Source: Aureimonas sp. AU4 (GTDB lineage: Bacteria; Pseudomonadota; Alphaproteobacteria; Rhizobiales; Rhizobiaceae). Taken from it: a stretch of 64,000 nucleotides of DNA. The stretch is taken from contig NZ_BBWK01000006.1 of the NCBI RefSeq assembly GCF_001463765.1, positions 124,001 through 188,000 of the forward strand, read 5' to 3'. A program made the translations under genes and the position numbers. Of the stretch, positions 38,271 to 47,449 are shown piece by piece. How positions within the stretch are numbered: position 1 is the first letter of the stretch; each line of letters opens with the position of its first letter. The notes beneath the pieces were generated by a model, which ran no database searches, was not told the origin of the DNA, and was given only the letters and a program-made list of their open reading frames with translations.

Positions 38271-40184
38271 ATGACCCCGAGCTTCCGGCTGGAATCGACC
38301 TGGGACGCCTCGGTGGCTCCCAACGGACGCTTCGACTTCGCACTCGTGAACCTCGGGCCCGAGACGCTGGAGGGGTTCCAGATCGCCTATACGGCGCTGA
38401 CGCGCGTCATCGACCGCGCGGCCTGCCGCAACGCGCGCTTCGTCGCGCGCGACGCGAACTACCATGCCTATGCGCCGCCCGAAGGCTTGCGCCTCGCGCC
38501 CGGCGAAACCTGGCGCTTCTCGGTCGGCGGCCTCCATCGCCCGGCGCGCCACCGCACCGACGGCCCGAAGTCGGCCTACCTGACGGATGCCGAAGGGCGG
38601 CATCACGCGGTCGCCGTCGCCGACTGCATGCTCGCCGGCGCGCCGAGTGAGCTGCCGCCCGCCGGCCTGCCGCAGGGCCGGCTTGACGAGCCCTTCGCGC
38701 TCCTGCCCTGGCCACGCCACGCGGCGCTGAAAGCCGGCGACGCGGTTCCCGTCGCGCTTCACCCGGAGAAGGGCAGTGCCGCAGAGGACGTTCTGGCCCT
38801 CGACGCCGCGCTCGCGCTCTTCCAGCGTCTCTTCCCCGTCGACCACGTGCCGTTTCGCCTGGAGCCCGCGCCCGGAACCCTCGCGCTGCGCTTCCGGACC
38901 GACGGGGCGCTGGGCGCGGAAGCCTGTGAGATCGAGTTCGGCGAGACGATCACGGTGCGCTCCGGCGGTCCGGCCGGCCGGCAGCACGCGCTGGTGAGCC
39001 TTGCGCAGATGCTGCGCGCCGCCCGCGCCGACCGCGAACGCTTCCGCTTTCCGGCATCGGGCCGGATCGAGGACGAGCCGCGCTACGGCTGGCGCGGCTG
39101 CCATCTCGACGTCTCCCGCCAGTTCTACCCGGTCGCCGATGTCCTGCGCCTCATCGACATCATGGCCTGGGCGAAGCTCGACGTCCTCCACTGGCACCTC
39201 ACCGACGACGAGGCGTGGCGGCTGGAAATCCGCGCCTATCCCGAACTCACCACGACCGGCGTTCTGCGCGGGCCCGACGAGCCGTTGAAGCCCCAGCTCG
39301 GCAACGGCGCGGAGCCGGTCGGCGGCTTCTATAGCCAGGACGACGTGCGCCGGGTCGTCGCCCACGCCGCCGCGCTCCACGTCGAGGTGGTGCCCGAGAT
39401 CGACATTCCCGGCCACAACGCGGCGACGCTGGTGGCGCTGCCCGACCTCACGGACGGGCAGGAAGCGCCGGACAGCTACCATTCGGTGCAGGGCTACCCG
39501 AACAACGCCCTGAACCCCGGCATCGAGGCGACCTATCCGTTCCTGGAGACCGTGCTGGACGAGATGGCCGAACTCTTCCCCAGCCCCTACGTCCATGTGG
39601 GCGGCGATGAGGTGGCGGACGGCGCCTGGCTCGCCTCGCCCAAGGCCAAGGAGGTCATGGCGCGCGAGGGCTTCACCGGTACGTTCGAGCTGCAGAGCTG
39701 GTTCCTCGCCCGCGTCCAGCGCATGCTAGAGGCGCGCGGCAAGCGGCTCGCCGGCTGGAACGAAGTGGCCCATGGCGGCGGCGTCGATCCGGCGGGAACG
39801 CTGCTCATGGCCTGGGAGAAGCCCGAGGTCGGCATCGAGCTGGCGCGCGAGGGCTACGACGTCGTGATGACGCCGGGCCAGGCCTATTATCTCGACATGG
39901 TGCAGGACGACGCCTGGCAGGAGCCGGGTGCGAGCTGGGCTGGCACCGTGCCGCCCGCCCACACCTACGGCTACGAGGCCGAGGGCGACCTGCCGGAAGA
40001 GCTGCGCGACAGGTTGAAGGGCATTCAGGCCTGCATCTGGAGCGAGCACTTCCTGAACCGCGATTATTTCAACCACCTCGTCTTCCCGCGTCTCTACGCC
40101 ATCGCCGAGTCCGCCTGGACGCCGCGCGAGCGGAAGAGCTGGGATCGCTTCTGCGCGCTCGCGCCACTGGGACCGAAGCTGTGA
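38271..40184 (+). CDS. GH20 beta-N-acetylhexosaminidase, apparently cytoplasmic
   Basis: 637-residue glycoside hydrolase family 20 enzyme removing beta-linked terminal N-acetylglucosamine or N-acetylgalactosamine. The catalytic pair is D446-E447 in YVHVGGDEVADG, and the GWRGCHLDVSRQFYP and HWHLTDDEAWRLEI segments belong to the barrel. An N-terminal CHB_HEX-like or non-catalytic domain occupies about the first 200 residues. No signal peptide is visible, so it acts on imported oligosaccharides. I start at ATG 38271 with AAAGGA upstream. It overlaps the second M81 gene by 4 bp (GTGA). Confidence 0.93.
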   Translation: MTPSFRLESTWDASVAPNGRFDFALVNLGPETLEGFQIAYTALTRVIDRAACRNARFVARDANYHAYAPPEGLRLAPGETWRFSVGGLHRPARHRTDGPKSAYLTDAEGRHHAVAVADCMLAGAPSELPPAGLPQGRLDEPFALLPWPRHAALKAGDAVPVALHPEKGSAAEDVLALDAALALFQRLFPVDHVPFRLEPAPGTLALRFRTDGALGAEACEIEFGETITVRSGGPAGRQHALVSLAQMLRAARADRERFRFPASGRIEDEPRYGWRGCHLDVSRQFYPVADVLRLIDIMAWAKLDVLHWHLTDDEAWRLEIRAYPELTTTGVLRGPDEPLKPQLGNGAEPVGGFYSQDDVRRVVAHAAALHVEVVPEIDIPGHNAATLVALPDLTDGQEAPDSYHSVQGYPNNALNPGIEATYPFLETVLDEMAELFPSPYVHVGGDEVADGAWLASPKAKEVMAREGFTGTFELQSWFLARVQRMLEARGKRLAGWNEVAHGGGVDPAGTLLMAWEKPEVGIELAREGYDVVMTPGQAYYLDMVQDDAWQEPGASWAGTVPPAHTYGYEAEGDLPEELRDRLKGIQACIWSEHFLNRDYFNHLVFPRLYAIAESAWTPRERKSWDRFCALAPLGPKL

Positions 40185-41632
40185 CCAGGATCTTCCGCAT
40201 CGCCGTCGGCGGCATCCACACGGAATGCTCGACCTACTCGCCCGCCACCATCGCGGCCGAGGACTTCCGCGTCTTTCGCGGCGAGGCGCTGCCGCAGGCC
40301 GAGGCCTTCTCCTTCCTGACGCAAGCGGGCGATGTCGACCTCCGCCCGCTTCTTCATGCGCGCGCCGTGCCGGGCGGTCCGGTGGAGCGCGAGGCCTACG
40401 AGGGCTTCAAGCGCGAGTTCCTCGACGGCCTTCGCGCGGCCCTGCCGCTCGACGGCCTCTACCTCGCGCTGCACGGTGCGATGAACGTCGTCGGCATGGA
40501 CGATGCCGAGGGCGACTGGGTGAGGGCGGCGCGCGCGGTCGTCGGCCAGGATTGCGTGGTCGCCGCGAGCTACGACCTCCACGGCAATGTCAGCGAGCGC
40601 GTCGTGGATGGCCTCGACATCTTCGCGGCCTACCGCACCGCGCCCCATATCGACACGCGCGAGACCATGATGCGCGCCTGGGAGATGCTGCTGCGCACGC
40701 TGCGCTCGGGCGAGCGGCCGGGCGTCGCATGGGCGAAGGTTCCGGTTCTGCTGCCGGGCGAGTGCACCTCGACCGAGGACGAGCCGGCGCGCTCGCTCTA
40801 TGCGGCACTGCCCGGCTTCGACCGGCGCGACGGTGTCTGGGACGCGAACCTGATGATCGGCTACGTCTGGGCCGACGAGCCGCGCGCGACGGCCTGCTCG
40901 GTCGTCACCGGCACGGACCGCGAGGCGGCAAGGCAAGCCGCCGCCGAGATCGCCCGAGGCTACTGGGATGCGCGCGAGGGCTTCGGCTTCGGACCGGTGA
41001 CCGGGCCGCTCGACGAGATGCTGCGGCTCGCCGCAGACGCCTCCACCCGCCCGGTGATCCTCGCCGATTCCGGCGACAACCCGACCGGCGGCGGCGTCGG
41101 CGACCGGGCGGATGTGCTCAACGCGCTGATCGAGCGCGACTGGCAGGGCGCGCTTCTGGCCGGCATCGCGGACAAGCCGGCGGTGGAGGCGTGCTTTGCG
41201 GCGGGCGAGGGGGTCACTCTCGCGCTGTCGATCGGCGCGACGCTCGATCCCGCCAGCCGACCCGCACGGGTCAGGGCCGAGGTGGTGCGGCTCGACGATC
41301 CGGGCCCGGCGGCCGAGCGGCAAGCCGTGGTCCGGATCGGGGCCTTGCGCGTCGTTCTCGCCGCGCGGCGCCGCCCCTACCACAACCTCGAGGACTTCCG
41401 CCGGCTCGGGCTCGACCCGCAAGCCGAGCGGCTCCTGGTGGTGAAGTCCGGCTACCTGTCGCCGGAACTCGCGCCGATCGCCGATCCCAACCTCATGGCC
41501 CTGACCGACGGCGTGGTGAACCAAGACATTCCGCGCTTGGCCAACGATCGGCGCGTCGGTCCCCACTTCCCCTTCCGGCGCGCTTTCGCGTACGAGCCGG
41601 AGCCGCGTCTTTCCGCGCGCTGGCAGGACTAA
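40181..41632 (+). CDS. M81-family metallopeptidase (MlrC-like), copy 2
   Basis: 483-residue M81 protein. The start motif is AVGGIHTECSTYSP, then YLALHGAMNVVGMDDAEGDW near residue 97 and ASYDLHGNVS near 131, with ADSGDNPTGGGVGDRAD near 300. The metal ligands typical of the family fall in these loops. The GTG start overlaps the hexosaminidase stop, so the two are co-translated, which links this peptidase to amino-sugar degradation. It is clearly divergent from copy 1 at 34872, so it is not a recent tandem duplicate. Confidence 0.9.
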   Translation: MTRIFRIAVGGIHTECSTYSPATIAAEDFRVFRGEALPQAEAFSFLTQAGDVDLRPLLHARAVPGGPVEREAYEGFKREFLDGLRAALPLDGLYLALHGAMNVVGMDDAEGDWVRAARAVVGQDCVVAASYDLHGNVSERVVDGLDIFAAYRTAPHIDTRETMMRAWEMLLRTLRSGERPGVAWAKVPVLLPGECTSTEDEPARSLYAALPGFDRRDGVWDANLMIGYVWADEPRATACSVVTGTDREAARQAAAEIARGYWDAREGFGFGPVTGPLDEMLRLAADASTRPVILADSGDNPTGGGVGDRADVLNALIERDWQGALLAGIADKPAVEACFAAGEGVTLALSIGATLDPASRPARVRAEVVRLDDPGPAAERQAVVRIGALRVVLAARRRPYHNLEDFRRLGLDPQAERLLVVKSGYLSPELAPIADPNLMALTDGVVNQDIPRLANDRRVGPHFPFRRAFAYEPEPRLSARWQD

Positions 41633-41642
41633 AAGCCCCCGC

Positions 41643-42893
41643 ATGAAACTCGATACCGCCGCAGAAGAGCGCCTGGCAGCCCATGCGGCCGCGCGCGGAA
41701 GCCCTCTCGGCCTCGCCCTGCGCGAGCCGACCGTTCGCGCGGCCATGCTCGGCGTCTTCTTCTTCGGCTTCTCGTTCGCCGCGACCGGCCCCTACCAGTC
41801 GGTCGTCGCGATCCGAGAGCTCGGCCTCGGCAACAGCCTCTACGCGGCGCTTCTCCTGGTTTCGGGCGCGGTGAACGTCGCCGTCAGCGTGGCGGTCGGC
41901 ATGTGGGCCGACCGGATCGGCCGCTACCGCCCCCTGATGCTGGCGACCGCCCTGTTCGGGGTCGTCGGCAGCGCGCTGGTCTTCCTCGTGCCGAGCCAGA
42001 CGAGCTTCGTTCTCGCCGTGCTTCTGCTTCTGCCGGTCTACGGCGCGGTGAACGGCTTGTTCTTCGCGACCGTGCGCCTCACGACCGACCGGCTCGACAC
42101 CCACGCGGCCGGTGCGGTGAACTCCACCGTCCGCGCGGCGCTCTCCATGTCCTGGGTGCTGGTGCCGGGCCTGACCGCCGTTCTCCTGGCGGGCCGGGCG
42201 AGCCTTCTGCCGGCCTATCTGATCGGCAGCCTCGCCGCGCTGGCGCTGTTTCTGGTGGTCCTGTTCCTCCTGCCGCGCGAGCGCCCGCATGGAACGGCCG
42301 CGGGGCCGGCCGCGAGCGGGCTCGCCTCGCTTCTCACCCCTCAGGTCTCGCTGCGCATGGTGGCGCTCGCCCTCGTCTGCTCGGCGCTGCATCTCAACGG
42401 CACGCTGCTGCCGCTGATCGCCACCGGGCAGGCGAGGGGCCAGGTCGCCGACATCGGCATCGTCGTCGGCATCGTTGCGGCGCTGGAGGTGGTGTTTATC
42501 TTCGCCTGGACCCGCATCCAGCGGCGGATCAACGCGGTGCGCGCGCTGGCGCTCGGCACCGCGATCTACGCCGTCTACCTCGTCCTTCTGGGTCTGGCCG
42601 CTAGCCCCTGGCATCTCTACGCCCTGACCGGGATCAGCGGCTTCGGCGCCGCCGCCCTGATCAGCATTCCCATCACCTATCTGCAGGATCTCGTGCGCGG
42701 ACGCCCGGGCCTCGGCTCGTCCTTGATCTCGGTGAACTTCTTCATGAGCGGGGGCGTGGCGGCCGCGATCTTCGCCCTCGGCACGCATGTCGCGAGCTAC
42801 GGCGGGACGTCGGTCATCGGGGGCGCCGCCACGCTCGCGGGCGGCGCCATGATTCTCGCGCTCGACGGTCGGCGCGGAGCGCCGCCCGCCTAG
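41643..42893 (+). CDS. MFS transporter (sugar efflux SetA/B-like)
   Basis: 416-residue major facilitator with about 12 membrane segments. The conserved loop motif ADRIGRYRPLML follows the second segment, and FLLPRERPHG is the central loop. The sequence resembles sugar-efflux (SetA) transporters, which export glycosides or lactose. It lies 10 bp downstream of the second M81 gene, so it is likely in the same unit and may export a breakdown product. It shares its CTAG stop with the convergent DUF427 gene. Confidence 0.87.
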   Translation: MKLDTAAEERLAAHAAARGSPLGLALREPTVRAAMLGVFFFGFSFAATGPYQSVVAIRELGLGNSLYAALLLVSGAVNVAVSVAVGMWADRIGRYRPLMLATALFGVVGSALVFLVPSQTSFVLAVLLLLPVYGAVNGLFFATVRLTTDRLDTHAAGAVNSTVRAALSMSWVLVPGLTAVLLAGRASLLPAYLIGSLAALALFLVVLFLLPRERPHGTAAGPAASGLASLLTPQVSLRMVALALVCSALHLNGTLLPLIATGQARGQVADIGIVVGIVAALEVVFIFAWTRIQRRINAVRALALGTAIYAVYLVLLGLAASPWHLYALTGISGFGAAALISIPITYLQDLVRGRPGLGSSLISVNFFMSGGVAAAIFALGTHVASYGGTSVIGGAATLAGGAMILALDGRRGAPPA

Positions 42894-43237
42894 ACCGCCT
42901 GGCCGATCGCGATCCGCACCTTGTCGGGATAGAAGGCGATGTGGCCGGCGATGTCCTCGGCGCCGCTCTTGGGCGTCTCGTAGCTCCAGGCCGCGTCCGT
43001 CTCGCCGTAGCCCTCGGCCGAGATGTTCCAGTAGCGCGCCTCGCCCTTGTGCGGGCAGGTGGTGCGCCGGTCGCTCTCGTGCAGGAAGGCCATCTCGACG
43101 TCCTCGCGCGGCACGTAGACGACCGGCTCGCGACCGTTCTCGTGCAGGAGGATCGCCCGCTTGGTCGAGGCGATCACCGCGTCGTGGAAGAGGACGTTGA
43201 TCGGGCGCGTGTCGTGTTCGGTCCGGATGGCGGACAT
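42890..43237 (-). CDS. DUF427-family protein
   Basis: 115-residue DUF427 protein. The family core is recognisable: FLHESDRRTTCPHKGEARYWNI near residues 52-70 and AWSYETPKSGAEDIAGHIAFYPDKVRI near the end. DUF427 is a widespread small beta-rich domain with no firm function. A possible weak ribosome site (CAGGAGAG on the minus strand) precedes ATG 43237. The gene is divergent from the ECF sigma gene. Confidence 0.85.
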   Translation of the reverse strand: MSAIRTEHDTRPINVLFHDAVIASTKRAILLHENGREPVVYVPREDVEMAFLHESDRRTTCPHKGEARYWNISAEGYGETDAAWSYETPKSGAEDIAGHIAFYPDKVRIAIGQAV

Positions 43238-43406
43238 GGATCTCTCCTGTAGCGGTGCGCGAAGGGCGCGTCAGAGGCGAAATCACGTGGCGCGCCCGCC
43301 GGTTCCCGTGCGCACCCACTTGCGTTGCGGCACGCTCCGAACCACAAGCGGAGACGGGAGCCGGTGCGTAGCCGGCACCCGGTCCGGGAGGTTACGAGCG
43401 ATCCGC

Positions 43407-43967
43407 ATGACCGCACCGCCATCGCCCCGCGAACATCTCGCCCGGCGCCTTCTCGCGGTCGCGGACGGCGAGCGGGATGCCCTGCGCGACGTCTACGACC
43501 TGACGGCCGCGAAACTCTTGGGCGTCTGCCTCCGTATCTTGGGAGACAGGGACGAGGCCGAGGACGTGCTGCAGGACGTATACATCGCGGTTTGGAACAA
43601 GGCGGACCGGTTCGACCCGGCGCGTGCGAGCCCGATCACGTGGCTCGCCACGATCGCCCGCAACCGCGCGATCGACCGGCTGCGGCAGCGCGGGAGCCGG
43701 GGCGGCACGGTTCCGGTCGAGGCGGCCGAGGCGGTGGCGGACGATGCGCCGGACGCCCTGATCCTTCTGGAAGGTCGGCAGGAGGCGCAGCGGCTTCGCG
43801 GCTGCCTCGGCGAACTCGACGAGCGCTCGCGCGGCCTCATCGCGTCGGCCTTCTTCGACGGGCGCACCTACGACGATCTGGCGCGCTCCGGCGCCATGCC
43901 GCTCGGCACGGTGAAGAGCATCGTGAGGCGGGGCCTCCAGCGACTGAAGGGATGCCTCGAGGCATGA
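43407..43967 (+). CDS. ECF RNA polymerase sigma factor (SigK-like)
   Basis: 186-residue ECF sigma factor with region 2 (EAEDVLQDVYIAVWNKADRFDP, about 54-76) and region 4 (ELDERSRGLIASAFFDGRTYDDLARSGAMPLGTVKSIVRRGLQRLK, about 135-182). It pairs with the downstream anti-sigma gene, which overlaps by 4 bp. I start at ATG 43407 (MTAPPSPREHL). It probably controls its own operon and the fasciclin gene, as SigK does in mycobacteria; that link is inferred from context. Confidence 0.92.
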   Translation: MTAPPSPREHLARRLLAVADGERDALRDVYDLTAAKLLGVCLRILGDRDEAEDVLQDVYIAVWNKADRFDPARASPITWLATIARNRAIDRLRQRGSRGGTVPVEAAEAVADDAPDALILLEGRQEAQRLRGCLGELDERSRGLIASAFFDGRTYDDLARSGAMPLGTVKSIVRRGLQRLKGCLEA

Positions 43968-44680
43968 GCGATCCGCTGGGCCCCTCCGAGATGGACGACG
44001 ACATCCTGGCCGCCGAGCATGCGCTGGGCGCCTTGTCTGCACAGGAGCGCCGCGAGGCGGAGCGCCGGATCCATGCCGATCCCGCCTTCGCCGGTGCGGT
44101 GGAGCGCTGGAACGAGCGCCTGTCGCCGCTGCTGGAGGGCGTCGATCCCGTAGTGCCGTCGGGCGCGGTCTGGAGCGCCGTCGAGGCGCAACTGCCGCGC
44201 CGGCGCGCCCTGCGGGCGGCCAACGATTCACGCGTGGGCGTCTCGCCCTGGTGGCGGCGCGCCGCGATCGGCGCGGGCGGGCTGCTCGCGGCGAGCCTGG
44301 CGGCGATCGCCGTGATCGTCTCCTCGCCGGTCAGTCCCGGACAAACGCTCGCGGCCCGCGTCAGCGGCGCCGACGGCGTGCCGCTGCTGGCGGCGGTTCT
44401 CGATCCCGCCACCGGCCAGGCGATGCTGGTGCCGCTCGCCATGCATGCCGAGCCCGGACGCGTGCCCGAGCTCTGGTTCGTGCCGGCAGGGGGCGCGCCC
44501 GTGTCGCTGGGCGTTCTGGAAGGCGACCGGCCGCTGCGGATCAATCTCGTCTCGCGCCGCATGAGCCAGATGGAGACGCCCGGCGGCGCGCTGGCCGTGT
44601 CGATGGAGCCCGATGGTGGCTCGCCCACCGGCGCACCCACCGGCCCGGTGATAGGGCAGGGAGCGCTCGGCGCGATCTGA
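43964..44680 (+). CDS. membrane anti-sigma factor, RskA-like
   Basis: 238 residues: an N-terminal cytoplasmic part with helices for sigma binding (DILAAEHALGALSAQERREAERRIHADP), one membrane span near 88-108 (RRAAIGAGGLLAASLAAIAVIV) and a periplasmic RskA domain, including PELWFVPAGGAPVSLGVL and MSQMETPGGALAVSMEPDGG. Anti-sigma factors of this type hold the ECF factor until they are proteolysed by a periplasmic signal. ATGA overlap with the sigma gene. Confidence 0.9.
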   Translation: MSDPLGPSEMDDDILAAEHALGALSAQERREAERRIHADPAFAGAVERWNERLSPLLEGVDPVVPSGAVWSAVEAQLPRRRALRAANDSRVGVSPWWRRAAIGAGGLLAASLAAIAVIVSSPVSPGQTLAARVSGADGVPLLAAVLDPATGQAMLVPLAMHAEPGRVPELWFVPAGGAPVSLGVLEGDRPLRINLVSRRMSQMETPGGALAVSMEPDGGSPTGAPTGPVIGQGALGAI

Positions 44681-44692
44681 TCGGTCGGTCCT

Positions 44693-44707
44693 GCGAAAAA
44701 ATTTCGC
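44693..44707. promoter_or_regulatory. perfect palindrome upstream of fasciclin gene
   Basis: GCGAAA-AAA-TTTCGC, 6-bp arms with a 3-bp spacer, about 95 bp upstream of the fasciclin start and 12 bp after the anti-sigma stop. It resembles the GCGAAA elements of the amino-sugar locus, but there is no matching palindrome in front of the ECF sigma gene. Function unknown. Confidence 0.35.
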
Positions 44708-44801
44708 GCCCGCTGCATCCGCTCGGCGGCGCCGCCTCGTAGCTTCCCACGCAACGGGCCGCCGGGAGGGCGGGCCCGACCAAGGGAAGGACGAGACGAT
44801 C

Positions 44802-45362
44802 ATGCTGAAGCTGCGCCCGATTCTCGCGACCGCCATCCTGAGCCTCGGCCTCACCGGCGCCGCGCTCGCGCAAGGGCCCGTCATGGTGGGCGGCGCGCCG
44901 ATGTACGCCAACAAGACCATCGCCCAGAACGCGCCCGAGGCGCCGAACCTGACGACGCTGGTCGCGGCGGTGAAGGCGGCGGGCCTCGTCGACACGCTCG
45001 CCTCCAAGGGCCCGTTCACGGTCTTCGCGCCCACCAACCGCGCCTTCGAGAAGCTCCCCAAGGGCACGGTCGAGACGCTGGTGAAGCCCGAGAACAAGAA
45101 GACCCTCACCAGCATCCTGACCTACCATGTGGTCGCCGGCGACTACTCCGCCGCCCGCCTCATGCGCGAGGCGCGCCGCAACGGCGGCGAGGTCCACCTC
45201 AAGACCGTCGAGGGCGCGCCTCTCACCGTGAAGATGGAGGGCAAGCGCCTCGTGGTGATCGACCAGGCCGGCCACGGCGCGACGATCCAGACCCCTGACG
45301 TCAAGCAGGCCAACGGCGTCGTCCACGTCATCGGCTCGGTGCTGATGCCCAAGATGGGCTGA
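44802..45362 (+). CDS. secreted fasciclin-domain protein
   Basis: 186 residues. A signal peptide is visible (hydrophobic to about 20, then AALAQGP). The single FAS1 domain includes NLTTLVAAVKAAGLVDTLAS, the FTVFAPTNRAFEKLP motif and TYHVVAGDY, and it ends VIGSVLMPKMG. FAS1 proteins are extracellular adhesins; MPT83 of Mycobacterium tuberculosis is a fasciclin protein under SigK/RskA control, the same gene trio as here. GGAAGGA precedes ATG 44802, and a strong terminator follows. Confidence 0.94.
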   Translation: MLKLRPILATAILSLGLTGAALAQGPVMVGGAPMYANKTIAQNAPEAPNLTTLVAAVKAAGLVDTLASKGPFTVFAPTNRAFEKLPKGTVETLVKPENKKTLTSILTYHVVAGDYSAARLMREARRNGGEVHLKTVEGAPLTVKMEGKRLVVIDQAGHGATIQTPDVKQANGVVHVIGSVLMPKMG

Positions 45363-45413
45363 GGCGCCACACCGGCGGGGCCGCGTCCCGTCCCTCGCGT
45401 TCGGCCCCGTTCC

Positions 45414-45446
45414 AAGGCCCGGCTCAACCTCCCGAGCCGGGCCTTT
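45414..45446 (+). terminator. Rho-independent terminator after fasciclin gene
   Basis: Perfect 12-bp stem AAGGCCCGGCTC with its complement GAGCCGGGCCTT, 8-base loop, then a short T-run (TTT). It ends the sigma, anti-sigma and fasciclin operon. Confidence 0.85.
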
Positions 45447-45487
45447 CGCTTGTGGAAAAGGCGGTCGCGCCGCTATGGGTGGCGCGC

Positions 45488-45646
45488 ATGAACAAGCTCT
45501 TCTCCATCCTCCTGATCGCGCTGATGCTGTTCCACCTCTGGCGCCCGCTCGGCTGGCCGGGCCTGCGGCGGCGCGGCGACTTCTGGCGCCTCGCGATCGT
45601 GGGAATGGTGGTGTTCGGGCTGGACGTTCTCCTGCGTCCGCACTGA
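45488..45646 (+). CDS. small hydrophobic membrane protein, two predicted spans
   Basis: 52-residue peptide MNKLFSILLIALMLFHLW... with two hydrophobic stretches (about 3-15 and 33-48) separated by an Arg-rich loop. No family is recognisable. ATG 45488 is chosen over an in-frame upstream ATG inside the terminator region. Small membrane proteins of this type are often unannotated; low confidence without homologues. Confidence 0.5.
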   Translation: MNKLFSILLIALMLFHLWRPLGWPGLRRRGDFWRLAIVGMVVFGLDVLLRPH

Positions 45647-45754
45647 TCCCCCCGGCGCAAGCCCCGCATTTGCCGCACTGCCGTGGCTCGTGTAGGAACG
45701 CAAACTTTCGCAGGCTTACGAGCTTGCGACCCGGGGCGCGCCACAGGGGACTTC

Positions 45755-47044
45755 ATGGACCGGATTCGCATTCGCGGCGGCAACGCCCTCAACGGGACGA
45801 TCCCGATCTCCGGCGCCAAGAACGCGGCCCTGCCGCTGATGATCGCCTCGCTTCTGACCGACGACACGCTGACGCTCGAGAACGTGCCCCACCTGGCCGA
45901 CGTCGAGCAGCTGATTCGCATTCTGGGTAATCACGGCGTTGACTACACCGTGTCGGGCAAGCGTCTGGCGACCCAGCCGGCCTCGGGCCGCACGATCCAT
46001 TTCACCGCCCGCACCATCGTCGACACCACGGCGCCCTACGAGCTCGTCTCCAAGATGCGCGCGAGCTTCTGGGTGATCGGGCCGCTTCTCGCCCGTTGCC
46101 ACAAGGCGCGCGTGTCGCTGCCGGGCGGCTGCGCGATCGGTACGCGGCCGGTCGATCTTTTCATCGACGGCCTGCGCGCGCTGGGCGCAGAGATCGACAT
46201 CGACGCGGGCTACATCGTGGCCGAGGCCAAGGGCGGACTCGTCGGCAATCGCTACACCTTCCCGAAGGTCTCGGTCGGCGCGACCCACGTCATGCTCATG
46301 GCCGCCTCGCTCGCCAGGGGCGAGACCGTGATCGAGAACGCGGCTCGCGAGCCCGAGATCGTCGATCTCGCGCGCTGCCTCAACGCCATGGGCGCCCGGA
46401 TCGAGGGCGCGGGCACCTCGACCATCACGATCCAGGGCGTCGAGGCCCTGTCGGGCGCGCGCCACCGCGTTCTGCCGGACCGGATCGAGACCGGCACCTA
46501 CGCCATGGCGGTCGCCATGACGGGCGGCGACGTGACGCTCGAGGGAACGCGCACCGACCTTCTCCAGACCGCGCTGACCGCGCTCGGCGACGCGGGCGCC
46601 GAGATCACCGACACGCCCAACGGCATGCGCGTCTATCGCAACGGCAACGGCATCCGCCCCGTCGACGTCGTGACCGACCCGTTCCCCGGCTTTCCGACCG
46701 ACCTCCAGGCGCAGTTCATGGCCCTCATGACGCGCGCCGACGGTGTCGCGCACATCACCGAGACCATCTTCGAGAACCGGTTCATGCACGTGCAGGAACT
46801 GGCCCGCCTGGGCGCGAAGATCTCGCTGTCGGGTCAGATGGCGCGCGTCGAGGGCGTGCCGCGCCTCGTCGGCGCACCGGTCATGGCGACCGATCTGCGC
46901 GCCTCGGTCAGCCTCGTGATCGCGGGCCTTGTCGCGGAAGGCGAGACGGTGGTGAACCGTGTCTACCACCTCGATCGCGGCTTCGAGCGGCTTGAGGAGA
47001 AGCTCGGCGCCTGCGGGGCCGAGATCGAGCGCATCAGCGGCTGA
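45755..47044 (+). CDS. murA: UDP-N-acetylglucosamine 1-carboxyvinyltransferase MurA
   Basis: 429-residue EPSP-synthase-fold enzyme, first committed step of peptidoglycan synthesis (enolpyruvyl transfer from PEP to UDP-GlcNAc). The conserved active-site Cys, also the fosfomycin target, is near residue 126 in [13 protein letters not shown]. Further motifs are SGAKNAALP at the N-terminus and [14 protein letters not shown] at the C-terminus. I start at ATG 45755 (MDRIRIRGG); a 24-residue upstream extension is not homologous. Followed by infA after 168 bp. Confidence 0.97.
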   Translation: MDRIRIRGGNALNGTIPISGAKNAALPLMIASLLTDDTLTLENVPHLADVEQLIRILGNHGVDYTVSGKRLATQPASGRTIHFTARTIVDTTAPYELVSKMRASFWVIGPLLARCHKARVSLPGGCAIGTRPVDLFIDGLRALGAEIDIDAGYIVAEAKGGLVGNRYTFPKVSVGATHVMLMAASLARGETVIENAAREPEIVDLARCLNAMGARIEGAGTSTITIQGVEALSGARHRVLPDRIETGTYAMAVAMTGGDVTLEGTRTDLLQTALTALGDAGAEITDTPNGMRVYRNGNGIRPVDVVTDPFPGFPTDLQAQFMALMTRADGVAHITETIFENRFMHVQELARLGAKISLSGQMARVEGVPRLVGAPVMATDLRASVSLVIAGLVAEGETVVNRVYHLDRGFERLEEKLGACGAEIERISG

Positions 47045-47071
47045 GAGGGGTCCGTCCCCTGCGATTTCGTG

Positions 47072-47096
47072 CGCGGCGCTTGCTTTTTGCGCCGCG
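47072..47096 (+). terminator. hairpin after murA
   Basis: Perfect 8-bp stem CGCGGCGC / GCGCCGCG around a 9-base loop (TTGCTTTTT), 28 bp after the murA stop. It lacks a clear T-tail, so a terminator role is uncertain; the loop could also be part of a weak -35 for infA. Confidence 0.4.
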
Positions 47097-47212
47097 AACA
47101 ACGATCTAGGGCCGACATTCCCGATATGTTGACCGTCCCGCTGTGCGGGCGGCCGCTCTGGATCGCGCCGACCTTCGGGCCAGCCGACCCGCCCTGAAGG
47201 TTTAGAACACGC

Positions 47213-47431
47213 ATGGCGAAAGAAGAAGTTCTCGAGTTTCCGGGGGTCGTCACCGAACTCCTGCCCAACGCGACCTTCCGCATCAAGCTCGAGAACGAAC
47301 ACGAGATCATCGCTCACACGGCCGGCCGGATGCGCAAGAACCGCATCCGCGTGCTGACGGGCGACAAGGTCCTGGTGGAAATGACGCCCTACGACCTGAC
47401 CAAGGGCCGCATCACCTACCGCTTCAAGTAG
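47213..47431 (+). CDS. infA: translation initiation factor IF-1
   Basis: 72-residue S1-like OB-fold protein, essential for translation initiation on the 30S subunit. The family start [22 protein letters not shown] and the [16 protein letters not shown] core are unmistakable. Followed by maf in the alphaproteobacterial infA-maf-yacG order. Confidence 0.98.
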   Translation: MAKEEVLEFPGVVTELLPNATFRIKLENEHEIIAHTAGRMRKNRIRVLTGDKVLVEMTPYDLTKGRITYRFK

Positions 47432-47449
47432 CCCGAAGGGTCGTTTCAG

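Noticed and set aside
43238-43406. GGAAC element with a GT-containing downstream half in the DUF427/ECF intergenic region, as an EcfG general-stress promoter
   Set aside because: The expected 16-17 bp spacing and the GTT -10 are not met cleanly; too weak to report.
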